DNA from: Ophiura sarsii | Lineage: Eukaryota > Echinodermata > Ophiuroidea > Amphilepidida > Ophiuridae | DNA: 64,000 nucleotides | Assembly (NCBI GenBank): GCA_035610835.1 | Contig: CM069454.1 | Span: 2,853,117-2,917,116, forward strand | Direction: 5' to 3' | Shown: positions 10,785 through 23,179 of the stretch, one piece after another | Numbering within the stretch: position 1 is the first letter of the stretch | How the letters are laid out: each line of letters begins with the position of its first letter | Notes under the pieces: generated by a model | What the model saw: only the letters and a program-made list of their open reading frames with translations | Told to the model about the DNA's origin: nothing | Database searches by the model: none | Program-made: the position numbers and the translations under genes

Positions 10785-12543
10785 GGTCGTGTGCCACGAA
10801 TTGGAACCCCGTATTTTGAGGAGGTGTGACATTTATACACTGTTAATGATGTTTATATTATCACCGTTTCTATATTTCTCGTCATAAAATAACCAATTTG
10901 GTGTCATTACAAAGCACATTAAATATTCTTTCCATACCATCCACAAAATAATGTCTTAATTATTTCAGTTTTAATTGGGAGCAAATAATTGATCAACGGG
11001 TGCTTGGGGAGGAGGGGGAGGAACCGGAGGAGGCTAATTGAGGAGCCATTCCCATACACACACACACAGCGCCAATCTCTAGACAAGCTATGAAATACTT
11101 CATTCACTTCACTTATTGATTATCAATATACATGCTAGAGTATTGGGGAGGAGGAGGAGGAATCGCAGTGAGGAGCTGATCTCACAGACACGCAATGAAA
11201 TACTTCATTACATCACTCATTGACGATACATGCTAAATAGAATGTCAGGGAGATTGGCTGTTGTACCGATTAGAAGTATACCGATTGATTTATTTATACT
11301 GATAACAATTCATACACTTGTGCATTATAGCTCAACATAAATTAACCACTTCATGGAATAAAACAGTATAACTATTGCGATACTAGCCCCTTAACATATG
11401 TACGTGTGGTATGTTTACTTTGCTATAACCAGACAAATGACCGCTTTCAAATAACGAGGTATGCACGCTCTACTGCATGCATGCCGAGTGAGTTCAAAAA
11501 GCCCGCGTGTACATCTCGTGGTTAAATGTCCCAAGCGATACTATGCGGTGCAGCGCGCAATCTTGAAATTTGTCCAGAATTTGTGACATCTTTATCAATT
11601 TTGAAAGATTTACGGCGCTTAGCGAGATATGGGAAGGGGTGGGGGCTTTGAGTCCATGGTGTCATTGTTAATAGTCTGTTGATTTTTGTCTGACAAACGA
11701 ACTTACATTGCATCTTGCACAATTTCCGAATACTAATTTATTTTACCCATGCTCAAAATCTGTTATGGCAGTTCACAAATAAGCACTCCGTTAGATCGCA
11801 TGTGCTTTATTTTGTAACACCCTGTATATGATGTTATTGGCCATATTAAATTTAGTATGTATCTAGACAACATTTCTAATTGTAACATGATCATTTCATG
11901 TGTGTTTTATTTCATTTCATTATCATTGCTTTCATCAAAATAAAATCAAAAAGTGAAGAAACGCGTGGATTGAGGACTCGATCATACATGTGCATTTCGC
12001 TTGTTACACCCTGTATAACATGGTAATTATTGGTCATATGTTTGTGTTTGGTGCAATATTATTACAAAACGTCAATTTGAAATTTATTATGACACTAAAT
12101 TATGATAACGGTTAACTTTATTTCAGAAATACGTTTTCACATACTTAAATTGTTACAAATTTTGACCACCTTGTATAAGGTATCCTTTATAACTAAAGAC
12201 AAAGGTGGCAACATTTTTCTTTGTACTACTAGTGTATACTTTTGATTTATGCAGCTTAATAAATTATAATTTTATCTTCAAGGTATGTAAATGACTAGTG
12301 AACATTTTGTATTTTAGTGCATTTTTTGATGTTTGCACCCTATATATTATCCACCCACCCTGTATAATGACCTTGACATTGTCATTGTGAGATTTAGAAA
12401 TGTGTATGCTTTCAGGAAATGTATACTTTCCTTATACTCCTATGTATAGTTTTATTGCTAAAAATGTTTTAAGCAAAATCCATGTGATTTTTCCATTTTT
12501 AGCATATGTCACATAAAGGGGTCCCAACTCAAGGCACACGACC
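10785..12543. mobile_element. GGTC-ended DNA element with 4-bp TGAT duplication
   Basis: The left end GGTCGTGTGCCACGAATTGG is the imperfect inverse of the right end, over about 26 bases. TGAT lies on both sides (10781-10784 and 12544-12547). The sister copies at about 4850 and 17860 read GTTGATGTAAGA without the insert, which proves the boundaries. The 1,759-bp interior includes diverged repeats with CACCCTGTATA (about 11813, 12001 and 12355) and (CA)n. No transposase frame is found, so it is non-autonomous. Confidence 0.85.
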
Positions 12544-12558
12544 TGATGTAAGAACTAT

Positions 12559-13430
12559 TAGTAGATTAATAAACTCTGGCGCATCGGTATCGATTTTAGA
12601 CCTCGTCCATTGGGCGTTAGAGGAACTCATTTTGACCAATGATGAAACAGCGGTACTTTTATAGATGTTATTATCATGATTATTTGCGCTCCATAATCAA
12701 ATGCTATTCATGATAGTGTGGCTTTATGAATAGGGCTGATCATGTAGCTTTACAATCACGACAACGAAAAACTTAATCCAGCAGCTTCAAATGTGTTATC
12801 CCTTTGGAAGCGGTTACCACAATAAAAACAAATCGACCATCATCGACCGTATACAGCTTTCGAAAGAAAAATATTATGTATGTCATTTTACCTATTCATA
12901 ATTTAGTGGATACTTTTTCTTATTTTCCGTTTTTATTATGCAAGTGGAATAAAGAAAACATTAAAATGAAAATAACAGTTCTACGTATTTATTTGCGAGA
13001 AAAAACCGGAAAATAATTCTTTTTTTACATTTTTATATATACCTAGGTACAAAACCATTTGTCCTAATTAAATGAAAAAAAACAGTTATATCAACCAAGA
13101 TACGGATTATAAACGTTACTTTAAGTATTTATGGCTATGAGACACCTGAAAACCTTTATCAATTTATCTGAATAACAATACATTTCTTTATCGAAAATAC
13201 GCGGGCAATTGACAGCAACTGTTTGCAGGCACAGTTATGCCGATAATCCCGCCGCAAGTCCCCTGTCACTAGGTACATAGTGGTGACTACATCACAGTAG
13301 TATATGCACATGAAGACACGGTATTAACCTTGCATATTACGAGTAAATTCGAGTGCCTCCCCCTCTTTTGCTTCTGTTACCTCTTTACTGAAATGGTAAA
13401 TCGCTAAAATCGGCCAATGTCTGCGAATCG
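12559..13430. mobile_element. 872-bp insertion defined by empty site, ACTAT duplication
   Basis: The sister copies read AAGAACTATTTCATCC (about 4855). Here the same sequence is interrupted after ACTAT (12554-12558) and resumes after a second ACTAT (13431-13435). The ends TAGTAGATTAAT and ATTCGCAGACATT do not give a convincing long inverted repeat, so the element type is open. It sits 11 bases from the right duplication of the neighbouring GGTC element. Confidence 0.6.
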
Positions 13431-14128
13431 ACTATAGTTCAACGTTGTGGATGATTAAAACTATTTCATTGACACATTTTGTGTGTACTGATAAATTGCC
13501 AACCAGTTTTTGAGGAGAAACAGGTCGATCCGCAGATCACAAACGTCTAGATCTCTACCCTACTATATGGAAATATCTTATATATTTTCCGGTTCGCTAG
13601 TCCATTCTGTTTGTGCGAAAACATTAGCATCGAATAAACGATACTTTTGGTGGATGTATTACATACATTTTAATTCATAATTATTTTCCATTAGAATAGG
13701 TTAGTCTCGGATCATTATTAAACATAATCGCCTATAATTATATACAGAGGATATACAATTCAATGTACAATACACGACAAAACTATTTAATCGCTCTGGT
13801 AGGTAGTGATTAGAAAACTAATGAATGTTATTGTGCATTCCGTAATAGAACAAGGCTTGCATTTAATCTCAGTAAGCCCAGTTCGACCTTTGTCGGATGT
13901 AGAATGGCAAGGAAGCCAAATTGTAACCAGGTGACACAGTTCAGTCCTTACAAAGTCCTGTTATTTTAAATTCATTGTGACTTTGATATTGGTAATGTGG
14001 TGATTTTTTATCGAAAACCGTACCATTTATAGCTCTTGCCATTTAAACAGTAACCTATATTAATCACTCTTAAAAAAATTGACACAGTTTGGGATTGAAT
14101 AACAACCTCTATAGATCGCAAGCTCTAT

Positions 14129-14320
14129 TTGAATTCGTTTCCTCTCAGGGCCCACTCCCTTAAATTTACTTTTTGGTTGGTTGGTTATGAATACGTGAGT
14201 CAAATTGCTGAAAACCACAAATGGAGCAAGAAAGCTGAGGCCGATGCTGAAAAATGTATGACACGCAGCTACAATAGCCAATTAAACTGGGTTTCATCAG
14301 AGCTCAAGAATGCGATCTGA
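14129..14320 (+). other. Conserved short frame, copy 1 (paralogue at 18.5 kb)
   Basis: A 63-codon frame has no ATG start of its own. It contains GYEYVSQIAENHKWSKKAEA and CMTRSYNSQLNWVSSELKN, then a stop created by a small insertion relative to the copy at 18.5 kb. The coding segment is about as alike between copies as, or more alike than, its flanks. I do not recognise the peptide. It is either an exon remnant of an unknown gene carried in the duplication, or chance. Confidence 0.25.
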
Positions 14321-15193
14321 CACCCATTGACCAATTATGTTTATGGTGGCAATACTGGAATGTGTTGTCACGTTTCTAGACAATTGAACCACCCTGTACA
14401 ATGTGCCGCAGGAAATGTATTTCACCTTTGGAAATGTCCATTAACGAAATTACTAATTTAAAGATTCAGGGTTGATACTCATTTATATGACATTAGTCGT
14501 GCAATTTGGAAACCGTCTATGCCTGGGGATTATATTTTTAACCATATATCTACGAAATTGACGTCGTTAGTCAACCCCACGGGGTGCCAATTTATACTGA
14601 TTAATTAAAGGTAATTGACGTACAGCCTATTAGAACACGTGTCGGGACAGTCTGGAAAGGTCGCTGACTTCAACTGTATAACAACGCGTTTGATGTGTCT
14701 TTACCATGTCGACAAACGGTATCTACACCATTTGTTTGGATATTTACGTTAACGTAGACTTTATGAGTTAAAACTAACCGATTTGCAAATTCAATATTTT
14801 TACTGTAATTTTGGTTTTTCCCCATTGTGGTTGCTTGTAATATCACACTATGTGCTGCATGCAACATATCTCCTTTGTGAAAGGGTTTTCCTGAGCTTCG
14901 ATATCACAATATAATAACACTTGAAACGCAATAGTTTTAAGCGAAAGCAATCAATTGAAAACTAAAAATACAAGCTTCATGGAGACTCAATTAGAAAAAG
15001 TATAAATAACCCTAACCATTATACACCACACGGCAACAACACAGCATGATTAAAATCGGTGCCCTTCCATATCTTTATAAATGGAATTATCTTGGGCATG
15101 GGTTATCCCTTTTAAAGGGATTTTTTATTATAACCCGGCGTGCAAGTTTTGGGCTACAAAATGAACCCAGTCTATAAAAGTTACAACGTATAT

Positions 15194-16245
15194 GGTCACG
15201 CGTTATGAACTCGCCTCCCAATAGGGTGGTGCCGTTACATTTTTAGCTTTATGCTGTCATTTTCCTCAAATATTTTTAAAACCACAAAAGCTATCTCAAC
15301 CAATCTGGTATCATTTTAAAGCCCTTATAACAAGCTATCTGCCTACCAAATGGCATTGGTATAGCTAATACAGAAAGGGAGATACAGCTGTTTGATGTTT
15401 GGGGACCAGGGGTGGTGCTGGAAGGGGTGCCGCTGGAAGGGGTGCCGCCTGTACAAACTCAATGGGGATAATCCCATGCTTTGTTCTTTTTACAATAACT
15501 AGTCATCCCCTAATGTTAAAAACACAATTTTGGTCCCATTTCAAAGGATATTTAGTAGTCATTAAGTATGTGGTTCAACAGACTTGTCAACTATTATTAA
15601 CAACTAATTAATTATGGATAAGACAATGATCATCAGCTTTCTTCCTATTCGCTACACAGTCAACATGAATAATCAGCCTCAATTTACCGGATTTATAAAA
15701 ATGACTATAACAGAAAAAGTTTTCAACCTATGATAGTAAAAGTATACATTTTTGGAAAGCTTGTAACTAGAGGAATTCAGAAATGCAGTTTATTTCAGGG
15801 AAGGGTTCATCCTTAAACCAATAATTCTGACAATTCTAAAAATATATAAAATAAAAAATGGAGATATTCACTAGCCGGTATAATTACCATACTGACGTAG
15901 TAACTTTGACAAATATATATCATCTAATGGGGAATTTCATGAGGAATTCAAATATGTTAAAAAAATAATGATAGGGTAGGTATAAAAAATATATGGATCT
16001 CAAATTAAAAATTAAAAAACTCTGATATTTTCCGAACATTTCCGATCATACCATTTTAGTTCTTAGTCGTACTATAATTTTAATGGCATATTTGGTTTCC
16101 TCATGCAATTTCCCTTCAGAAAATGTATACTTTTACTACCTCAAGGGGGTATACAAGCAAATATAAATGTGTAAAGTTAAAATCATGTCGCGAAAGCCAA
16201 AATCCGTGTGTAACGCGAAAGGAGGCGAGCTTAAAACACATGACC
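15194..16245. mobile_element. GGTC-ended DNA element with 4-bp ATAT duplication
   Basis: The left end GGTCACGCGTTATGAACTCG and the inverse of the right end (GGTCATGTGTTTTAAGCTCG) match over about 25 bases. ATAT flanks both sides (15190-15193 and 16246-16249). The empty site is seen at 1379-1390 (ACGTATATCTAAATC). It shares the GGTC start, the pattern of the next 20 bases and the 4-bp duplication with the element at 10785, so the two appear to be related families. It is 1,052 bp long with no transposase. Confidence 0.82.
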
Positions 16246-18450
16246 ATATCTAAATCAATAAGTAATCGATCAGATTTATCACTGGCAAATCACTAAACTA
16301 AGCGTGTGTGTTTAGATGTGAATGTGAAGGTCCTCTGCATAATAATACAGGATTAATTCATTCGTTTGACGTGCGGGTAGAAGAAAGCGTGGTATTGTGG
16401 TTTTAATATATATATTTCATTTAATACGATCTAGAGTTGACGCAAAAACTGACACCATCCATAGTGTGTAGTTTAACACGTAACGTACTATATTCAAGGA
16501 CATGACCGGGGTTATAATAATGTAATGGATAAAGATAATCAAACCGATTTGATGATTATATGTGTAATTCGACACGTTAGTTATCAATCAGCGTCGTATT
16601 TATTTATTTCTAGTCGATTCAAATTTCAAAATTTGATAGCAATTTTCCGAGCTCCAAAAGAAGTAAAATAGTTGATTTCGTCAAAAGCTCTATGGATGAA
16701 CCCATTTATTTGTATAGCAATACTGCCACACTAAGACATTAACCCTAACCATCCTACTCACTACAAACCCCCTCTGGTTCCACGCGATCGCATGGTCTAT
16801 ATCGTGCCACGCTCCGCCGGTTCAACTTGCGAAAGCAAGCAAAAGGTTTTTTGCAGCTGGTCCGTAAAGCGCAGTTTGCAGAGTCTCAGATTTGAACGCA
16901 CGCGGACCAGTTTCGATCTCCGGCTCATGGGGAGACTGATATTACCCATCAAATTTGACCCGTATTTTCCCCCTGATAGTTTAATTCACAAAACACGCCC
17001 AATAATTTAGGATTAAGAAATGTTAATAATTCAACCAATTCTGAATAAGCCCCTCAACTAGATTTTATATTTGTAAAACCAACACATTTGATGATAAAAC
17101 AGGGAAATTGTAGGAGTTATGATTGTTACAACCCTCTTAGTTGTTGCCGGTGCTCGAAGTAGATGCAGTTCTCATCCTGTTATATAATTTAGGGTAGTTT
17201 TACAAGGCATACAATTCTTAGTATTGTAAAAACCAAATAATATGAATCATCTCTAGAAAAATACAAACATCACTCAGATAAATTTTCAATGAATTTGTAG
17301 CTTAGGTTCCAGGCTACAATTGTGTACTGTTTTATTAGACTGGCTTGTATAATAGCAAAGTTATTAGGTAGGAGGTGGCACTTTTTGAATGACTCTCGTA
17401 CAATCCTTGCTATCATAGAATGATTTGTCTTATAAGAAACAGAACATATGCAGGATACTCATTATTACTCCAACTGATTGCAAAACAACGTGCTCATAAT
17501 ATGCGATTATGCCCTTCACAGTGTATAAGTGCTTGTGGATCGGTTCAATAAATTCATTTGAATTATGCAGTTATCTTCCATCTCTTCATAACATTATGAA
17601 AACACGTACATTCGTCAAATTGTCCTAGATATCAGCACAATTTTGGCCGACATACGGAGTGGCGCAACCATGTCACACTGTAGTGTTTCCATGAAGTATT
17701 GATCTTGATAAAGTACATAACCATGTAATTTGAGACTATGGGCAGACCTTTGGCCCACTTAGATATACCATCTCAAAATAAAGTGGGCAAATAGCTATTC
17801 GAAATAATCAGGTTAGAACAGGTACATTGATGCGTTCGATATCAATCAAATCGTTGATGTAAGAGCTAGTTCATCCACGTTGTGGATGATTTAAAACGTT
17901 TCCATCGACACATCCTGCATGCATGGTGTATGTACTGATAAATTGCTAGACAGTTTTGAGGAGAAACAGGTCGACCCGCAGATCACAATGTGTCTAGGTC
18001 TCTACCCTACAATATGGAAAATATCTGAATGACAAGCTAAGTATGAAGTTTCCCGGTTCGCGCGAAAACATTAACATCGAATAAACGGTACTTTTTAATA
18101 AATCAAATGCATTTCAATTCACAATTACTTCCATCGGAATAGGCTAGACTCAGATAAATATTAAACATAAACGCCGCAAATTATAAACAGAGAATTTACA
18201 ATCCAATGTACAATACACGACACAACTATTCTAACGCTGGTAGTTAGGGATTAGAAAACGAATGCATTTAAATGTTGTTGTGCATTCCATAATATGATAA
18301 GATTGCATTTAATCTCAGTAAGCCTGTTCTACGTTTGTCTTCTGTAGAATGGCAAGGAAACCATTTTTTTACCAGTTGACACAGTTCAGACCTTATAGTT
18401 GTATTTTTTTAAATCGAAAACCGTACTATTTATTATAGCTCTTGGAATTT
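16246..18450. repeat. Segmental duplication, second copy
   Basis: 16246-16780 matches 1382-1870, 16795-17450 matches 3165-3930, and 17594-18012 matches 4548-4989. The order and orientation are the same, and the SINE and the CGTAT element are absent. This is the best reference copy for recognising insertions in the others. No gene is recognised. Confidence 0.8.
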
Positions 18451-19428
18451 ATACAGTAACCTATATTAATCACTCTTAAAATAGTTGACACCGTTTGGGA
18501 TTGGCTAACAACCTCTATAAATCGCAAGCTCTATTTGAATTGGTTTCTCCTCAGGGGCCACTCGTTTACATTTGCTATTGGTTGGTTGGTTATGAATACG
18601 TGAGTAAAATTGCTGAAAACCACAAATGGAGCAAGAAAGCTGAGGCCGACGCTGAAAAATGTATGACACGCAGATACAATAGCCGATTAAACTGGGTTTC
18701 ATCAGAGTTAAAGAATGTGATGTGGACCAATTATGTTTATGGTGGTAATACTGAAATATGGTGTCACGTATCTATACAATTGAACCACCCTGTACAATGG
18801 GCTGAAGGAAATGTATTTCACCTTTAGAAATGTCCATTAACGAAATTACTAATTTAAAGATTCAGGGTTGATACTCATTTTTTTGACATTAGGCGTGCAA
18901 TTTGTAAACCGTCTATGCCTGGGGATTATATTTGTAACCATATATCTACGAAATTGACGTCGTTGGTCAACCCCAGGGGTTAACCAATTTAAACTGATTA
19001 ATACCAGGTAATTGACGTACGAACTATTAAATCACACGTCGGTTCAATCTGGAAAGGTCGCTGACTTCACCTGTATAACAACCGCGTTTGATGTGTCTTT
19101 ACCATGTCGCCAAACGGTTTGTACACCATTTGTTTGGATATTTACGTTAAAGGAGATTATATGAGTTAAAACTAACCGATTTGCAATTGAAATATATTTA
19201 CTGTTATATTGTGGGTTTTTTCCATTGTGGCTGCTTAAATATCAAAAATATGTGCTGCATGCAACATCTCTCCCTTGTGATTTACGATCTCACATCCCTC
19301 CTGACCATCGGGTTCACGAGACTTGCTCAATATAATAACGCTTGCAACGCTATCGTTTTATTGCGATCATAAGCAATCCATTGAAAGCTAAAAATACAAG
19401 CTTTATGGAGACTCAATTAGAACACGTA
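18450..19428. repeat. Segmental duplication block matching 14.05-15.0 kb
   Basis: Both regions contain the short conserved frame, then ACGAAATTACTAATTTAAAG, GCCTGGGGATTATAT and TTTGATGTGTCTTTACCATG in the same order. Their last part (AATACAAGCTT..ATGGAGACTC) also recurs at about 27090. Confidence 0.8.
18495..18827 (+). other. Conserved short frame, copy 2
   Basis: This matches the frame at 14129-14320. It reads on without the stop through VMWTNYVYGGNTE and IQLNHPVQWAEGNVFHL, giving a 110-codon frame in all. The differences between the copies include both synonymous and amino-acid-changing substitutions. No known domain is recognised, and no clear splice signals or start codon are seen. Confidence 0.3.
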
Positions 19429-20691
19429 CACTGCAAAAAGGTTGCTTAAAATACGTTGCTAAAAGTACTTTTATCATCCGTTGGTTGACGTGTTGATTAA
19501 AATTCATTCAATATATGTAGAAAGTTAGGCGTTGTATAAAAGTAAAAAATCCCCAGCGTTGAGCAATTCGTCGAAAACAATGTCCTTAAAATGTTGGTGA
19601 AAACTGTTTCTGTTGCTAAAATATGTTGCGTAAAAATATTCCACTTTGGCAACTGTTGCATGAGCATTGAGGACAATCACGCAACAGTTGATGCAAGTTA
19701 CGCACATGTGAATTTTAGGCAACTGTTGTCCAAAAAAGCCAATTTCGTGAGCTGTTGCATACTTGAACAACTGTTGAGTGAATATAATTGCCTAACTTTT
19801 GAGTAACTAGAATTGTTCAACTGTTGGTGAAACATGTTATCCAACGGTGTAAGGAACCTTTTTGCAGCGCAGGACCACAATTAGATTTATTCTGTCTTGG
19901 CATCCAAAACGGAATACACTGACAAATAGTTTAAAATTGCCATCCTTGTTTGACATATATTTGTTTATGAATATCATTTCAGTGGTGGTATAGCGACGTC
20001 ACGAGCGATGAATATTGAATAGTCGATTTTAATAGCCACAAAATACACGACATGGACATATACTGAATAGTTCATGTCATGTGATCTATTTTGCACCAAA
20101 AGAATCACATAAATATGTTTATGTATTATATACTATGGACTATTTATACCTTCATACCCAGATAGCAAGACTACGTTTGGCAAACGTTCACAGTAAAAAC
20201 ACCATTGATAAGAGATGTCAGATATCATGTATATAACATGTTAAATTAAATTACACATTCACTACCGAACGGGAATAGTGTATGTAGCTCTGCTGCATCG
20301 CCCAGAATTCACATTATTTTGCCTACTGCGTGTTGCTATACCAAAAATGCTCAATATATAATAAAAACTTGACACAAATAAAATACCCAACATATGGCTA
20401 TATTTGATAAATTAAGCAACAGTTGCTATACAAAAATGCTCAATATATAATGAAAACAATTCACAAATTAAGCAACAGTCACAAAATGCCCAACAAATGG
20501 TTAATTAATAATACCCAACTGTTGTGTAATTAAAATTGTGCAACTGCTGAGTAACTGGAATTGTTCAACTGTTGGTGAAAACATGTTATCCAACGGTGTT
20601 GGGTAAATTTTACGCAACTGTTAAGCGGTTGCATACTTCAACAACGTTGTGTAAAATGTTGAGTAAATATTTAAGCAACCTTTTTGCAGTG
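19429..20691. mobile_element. CACTGC-ended element, TA duplication, CAACTGTTG repeats
   Basis: There are perfect 22-bp inverted ends (CACTGCAAAAAGGTTGC... and the inverse) and TA on both sides (19427-19428 and 20692-20693). The empty site is preserved at 27114-27125 (ACGTATTATTGATGG against ACGTA[insert]TATTATAAATGG). The subterminal thirds carry about ten CAACTGTTG or CAACAGTTG motifs. A partial internal end near 19857-19872 suggests nesting or an internal duplication. No transposase is seen. Confidence 0.85.
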
Positions 20692-20693
20692 TA

Positions 20694-21534
20694 TTATAAA
20701 TGGTATATATGTTTATCCTGAAAATACGAGTAGTATCAGGTTGTGACTGTCCCTCATTTGTAAGTAATTAATCCATATGAAAATTAGAGATTATTTTAGA
20801 CCGTACCAGTGTTATTGTCTAACTGGCGATAGTATTTGTATAAGTGGAAAAACGACGCCTCTTAAACCTATACATATTCTTATTTTTAAACAGTAATATT
20901 CCAAAATATATCCAATTAAACACGTAGCTTGTATTGCCATTACTTGCCAACATTTACCTTAATTTGCATAGAATAACCCATCGTCAGTTCATACACCCTC
21001 GCTCGGTTGGTTGGCCATGTGAGAACGTATGAAGCCGCACAAAAACGTTGAATAAGCGCAGTTGGACGCAATGAAAAGGTGTGTCTGACATAAGTCATGG
21101 AATACGTTATGAAACACAAGTCGCTCTCTACTAATTGCCATATCGAGAGTTAGGTACGGTATTGTAACTTTTGTGTATTCACCTGACACATGATGCATTG
21201 AGTGTGGTAGTTTTTTAAAGAACGACGCATAACAATCCCGCACCTTACAATCCCGCACCTTAATGCATATCGAACGATCAGTCCGCATGGGTGGATTGGA
21301 CGTTAACTGCAACGATTCAGGTAGTTTGGGGCTGTAGCCAACAGTTGGCAAGTCGCTGCCTATGATTTACTGCGCGATTGTTGCAATAATGAGGCAAAAC
21401 ACGTAATCTGGAATGTAAGCTCTGCCTCATGACCTAATCATTCGGTGACCTTATATCATGTATATGTAATTAACATTACCGGATTTATATTGTCTCCGCT
21501 TTTCTGAGACACAGTGGGAATTACTTAAACTTCC
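20694..21534. other. No gene recognised
   Basis: Part of the duplicated region. The minus-strand 120-codon frame at 20989-21351 starts with TTG, shows no known domain and contains a direct repeat of CAATCCCGCACCTTA. I do not call it a gene. Confidence 0.5.
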
Positions 21535-21538
21535 TTAA

Positions 21539-21777
21539 CACTTTCCACGCGGCAGGCAGCTGCAGACGACATTCCAAAATGTCACAAAAATGTTTTAAAA
21601 ATGTCAAAATTGTTGAATTTCATTACGATATTTGGAATCACCATGAGAAATGCATTAACATAAGTACATACATGCCTAGTATTGATTCAGTAATCCTTGA
21701 GATAGACTTTAAAAATTGTGAAAGGTTTCTGAAAAATCTATTTTGGGTATGGTAAAAATATAGCCGCGTAGAAAGTG
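21539..21777. mobile_element. TTAA-flanked MITE with CACTTTCCACGCGGC ends
   Basis: The left end CACTTTCCACGCGGC and right end GCCGCGTAGAAAGTG are inverted, with TTAA on each side (21535-21538 and 21778-21781). It is 239 bp. The same family is at 28067-28308, with partial copies at 30545, 34555 and within the satellite at 38.6-39.9 kb. A TTAA target is typical of piggyBac- and Kolobok-mobilised elements. Confidence 0.85.
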
Positions 21778-22512
21778 TTAAGCAATTCCATACAAAACTG
21801 GTATATTGGTGGGATAGTACAACCACTCCCAAAGTACCACCAATTCCAAAGATAAAATTTCCTCATTTATAATGAATCCCTATGAAAATGTTCAAAATCT
21901 ATTGATCGAATTTGGTAATTTAATCTACGTTGTTAAACTATACTTACTTGCCTCATGGTTATTTGATATTACTATAGTTTTGTGGTTGTTGAATCGACCG
22001 CCAACTTTGAACAGAAAAACACTCAAACCTTACGCTTCTCGTATATATAAAGAAGGCAGGCTGTTTATTTGGAAAGTTATTAACGGTAATCTGCAAAAGA
22101 CTCAAGGGATTGATGTTTCAGCGTCATTTAATTGCAAATGGATCTAGGCTACGTTTCGATGGCTATTTAACCGCAATGTGTTTCATCTGAAAATCTCGAT
22201 TTAATAACCTCGAAAATACACGTATATAGTAGGAGTCTGTTTCGCCGTCCAAATTACTTCGCGCCTAGCACCAACAACTGCTTCCAAAATGTTTACTTTT
22301 TTTCAATTTCCATCATTGTTATAAACATGGTAAACTGACATCAAAACCATTGCATGTAATTTCCGTAAAAATCATCTTATAGCTAATAGGATATCCAATA
22401 TGAGTGTGACCTTGTATTGCCAGCGTCCACCTCCCTCGGATTTGTTTGATTTACAATTATTCACAAATGTCAATTCCGCGCTGTCAACATTCAATAACAT
22501 ATTACTGCCGTA

Positions 22513-23178
22513 ATCAGTCTGATATAGACTGAATACGTAAATGGGTTCAGTCTGATATAGACTGAGTACGTAAATGGGTTCAGTCTGATATAGACTGAGT
22601 ACGTAAATGGGTTCAGTCTGATATAGACTGAATACGTAAATGGGTTCAGTCTGATATAGACTGAGTACGTAAATGGGTTCAGTCTGATATAGACTGAATA
22701 CGTAAATGGGTTCAGTCTGATATAGACTGAGTACGTAAATGGGTTCAGTCTGATATAGACTGAATACGTAAATGGGTTCAGTCTGATATAGACTGAGTAC
22801 GTAAATGGGTTCAGTCTGATATAGACTGAGTACGTAAATGGGTTCAGTCTGGTATAGACTGAATACGTAAATGGGTTCAGTCTGATATAGATTGAATGGG
22901 TTCAGTCTGATATAGACTGAATACGTAAATGGGTTCAGTCTGATATAGACTGAGTACGTAAATGGGTTCAGTCTGATATAGACTGAGTACGTAAATGGGT
23001 TCAGTCTGATATAGACTGAGTACGTAAATGGGTTCAGTCTGGTATAGACTGAATACGTAAATGGGTTCAGTCTGATATAGATTGAATGGGTTCAGTCTGA
23101 TATAGACTGAATACGTAAATGGGTTCAGTCTGATATAGACTGAGTACGTAAATGGGTTCAGTCCAATATAGACTGATT
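22513..23178. repeat. 33-bp minisatellite, about 20 copies
   Basis: The unit contains the perfect palindrome CAGTCTGATATAGACTG followed by A/GTACGTAAATGGGTT. The period is 33 bases with few variants. A shortened unit (..GATTGAATGGG) occurs twice, about 190 bases apart (near 22900 and 23090), which shows a higher-order duplication of several units. The array directly abuts the 3' end of the LINE fragment at 23180. Confidence 0.95.
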
Positions 23179-23179
23179 A

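Noticed and set aside
14129..18827. CAP/SCP-domain assignment for the conserved peptide
   Set aside because: WSKKAEADAEKC is loosely similar to a CAP helix, but the expected downstream His and Glu motifs are not seen.
20989..21351. 120-codon minus-strand frame
   Set aside because: It starts with TTG, shows no known domain or splice signals, and contains a direct DNA repeat.
22513..23178. Possible CRISPR array
   Set aside because: Units are directly tandem with no unique spacers, so it is a minisatellite.
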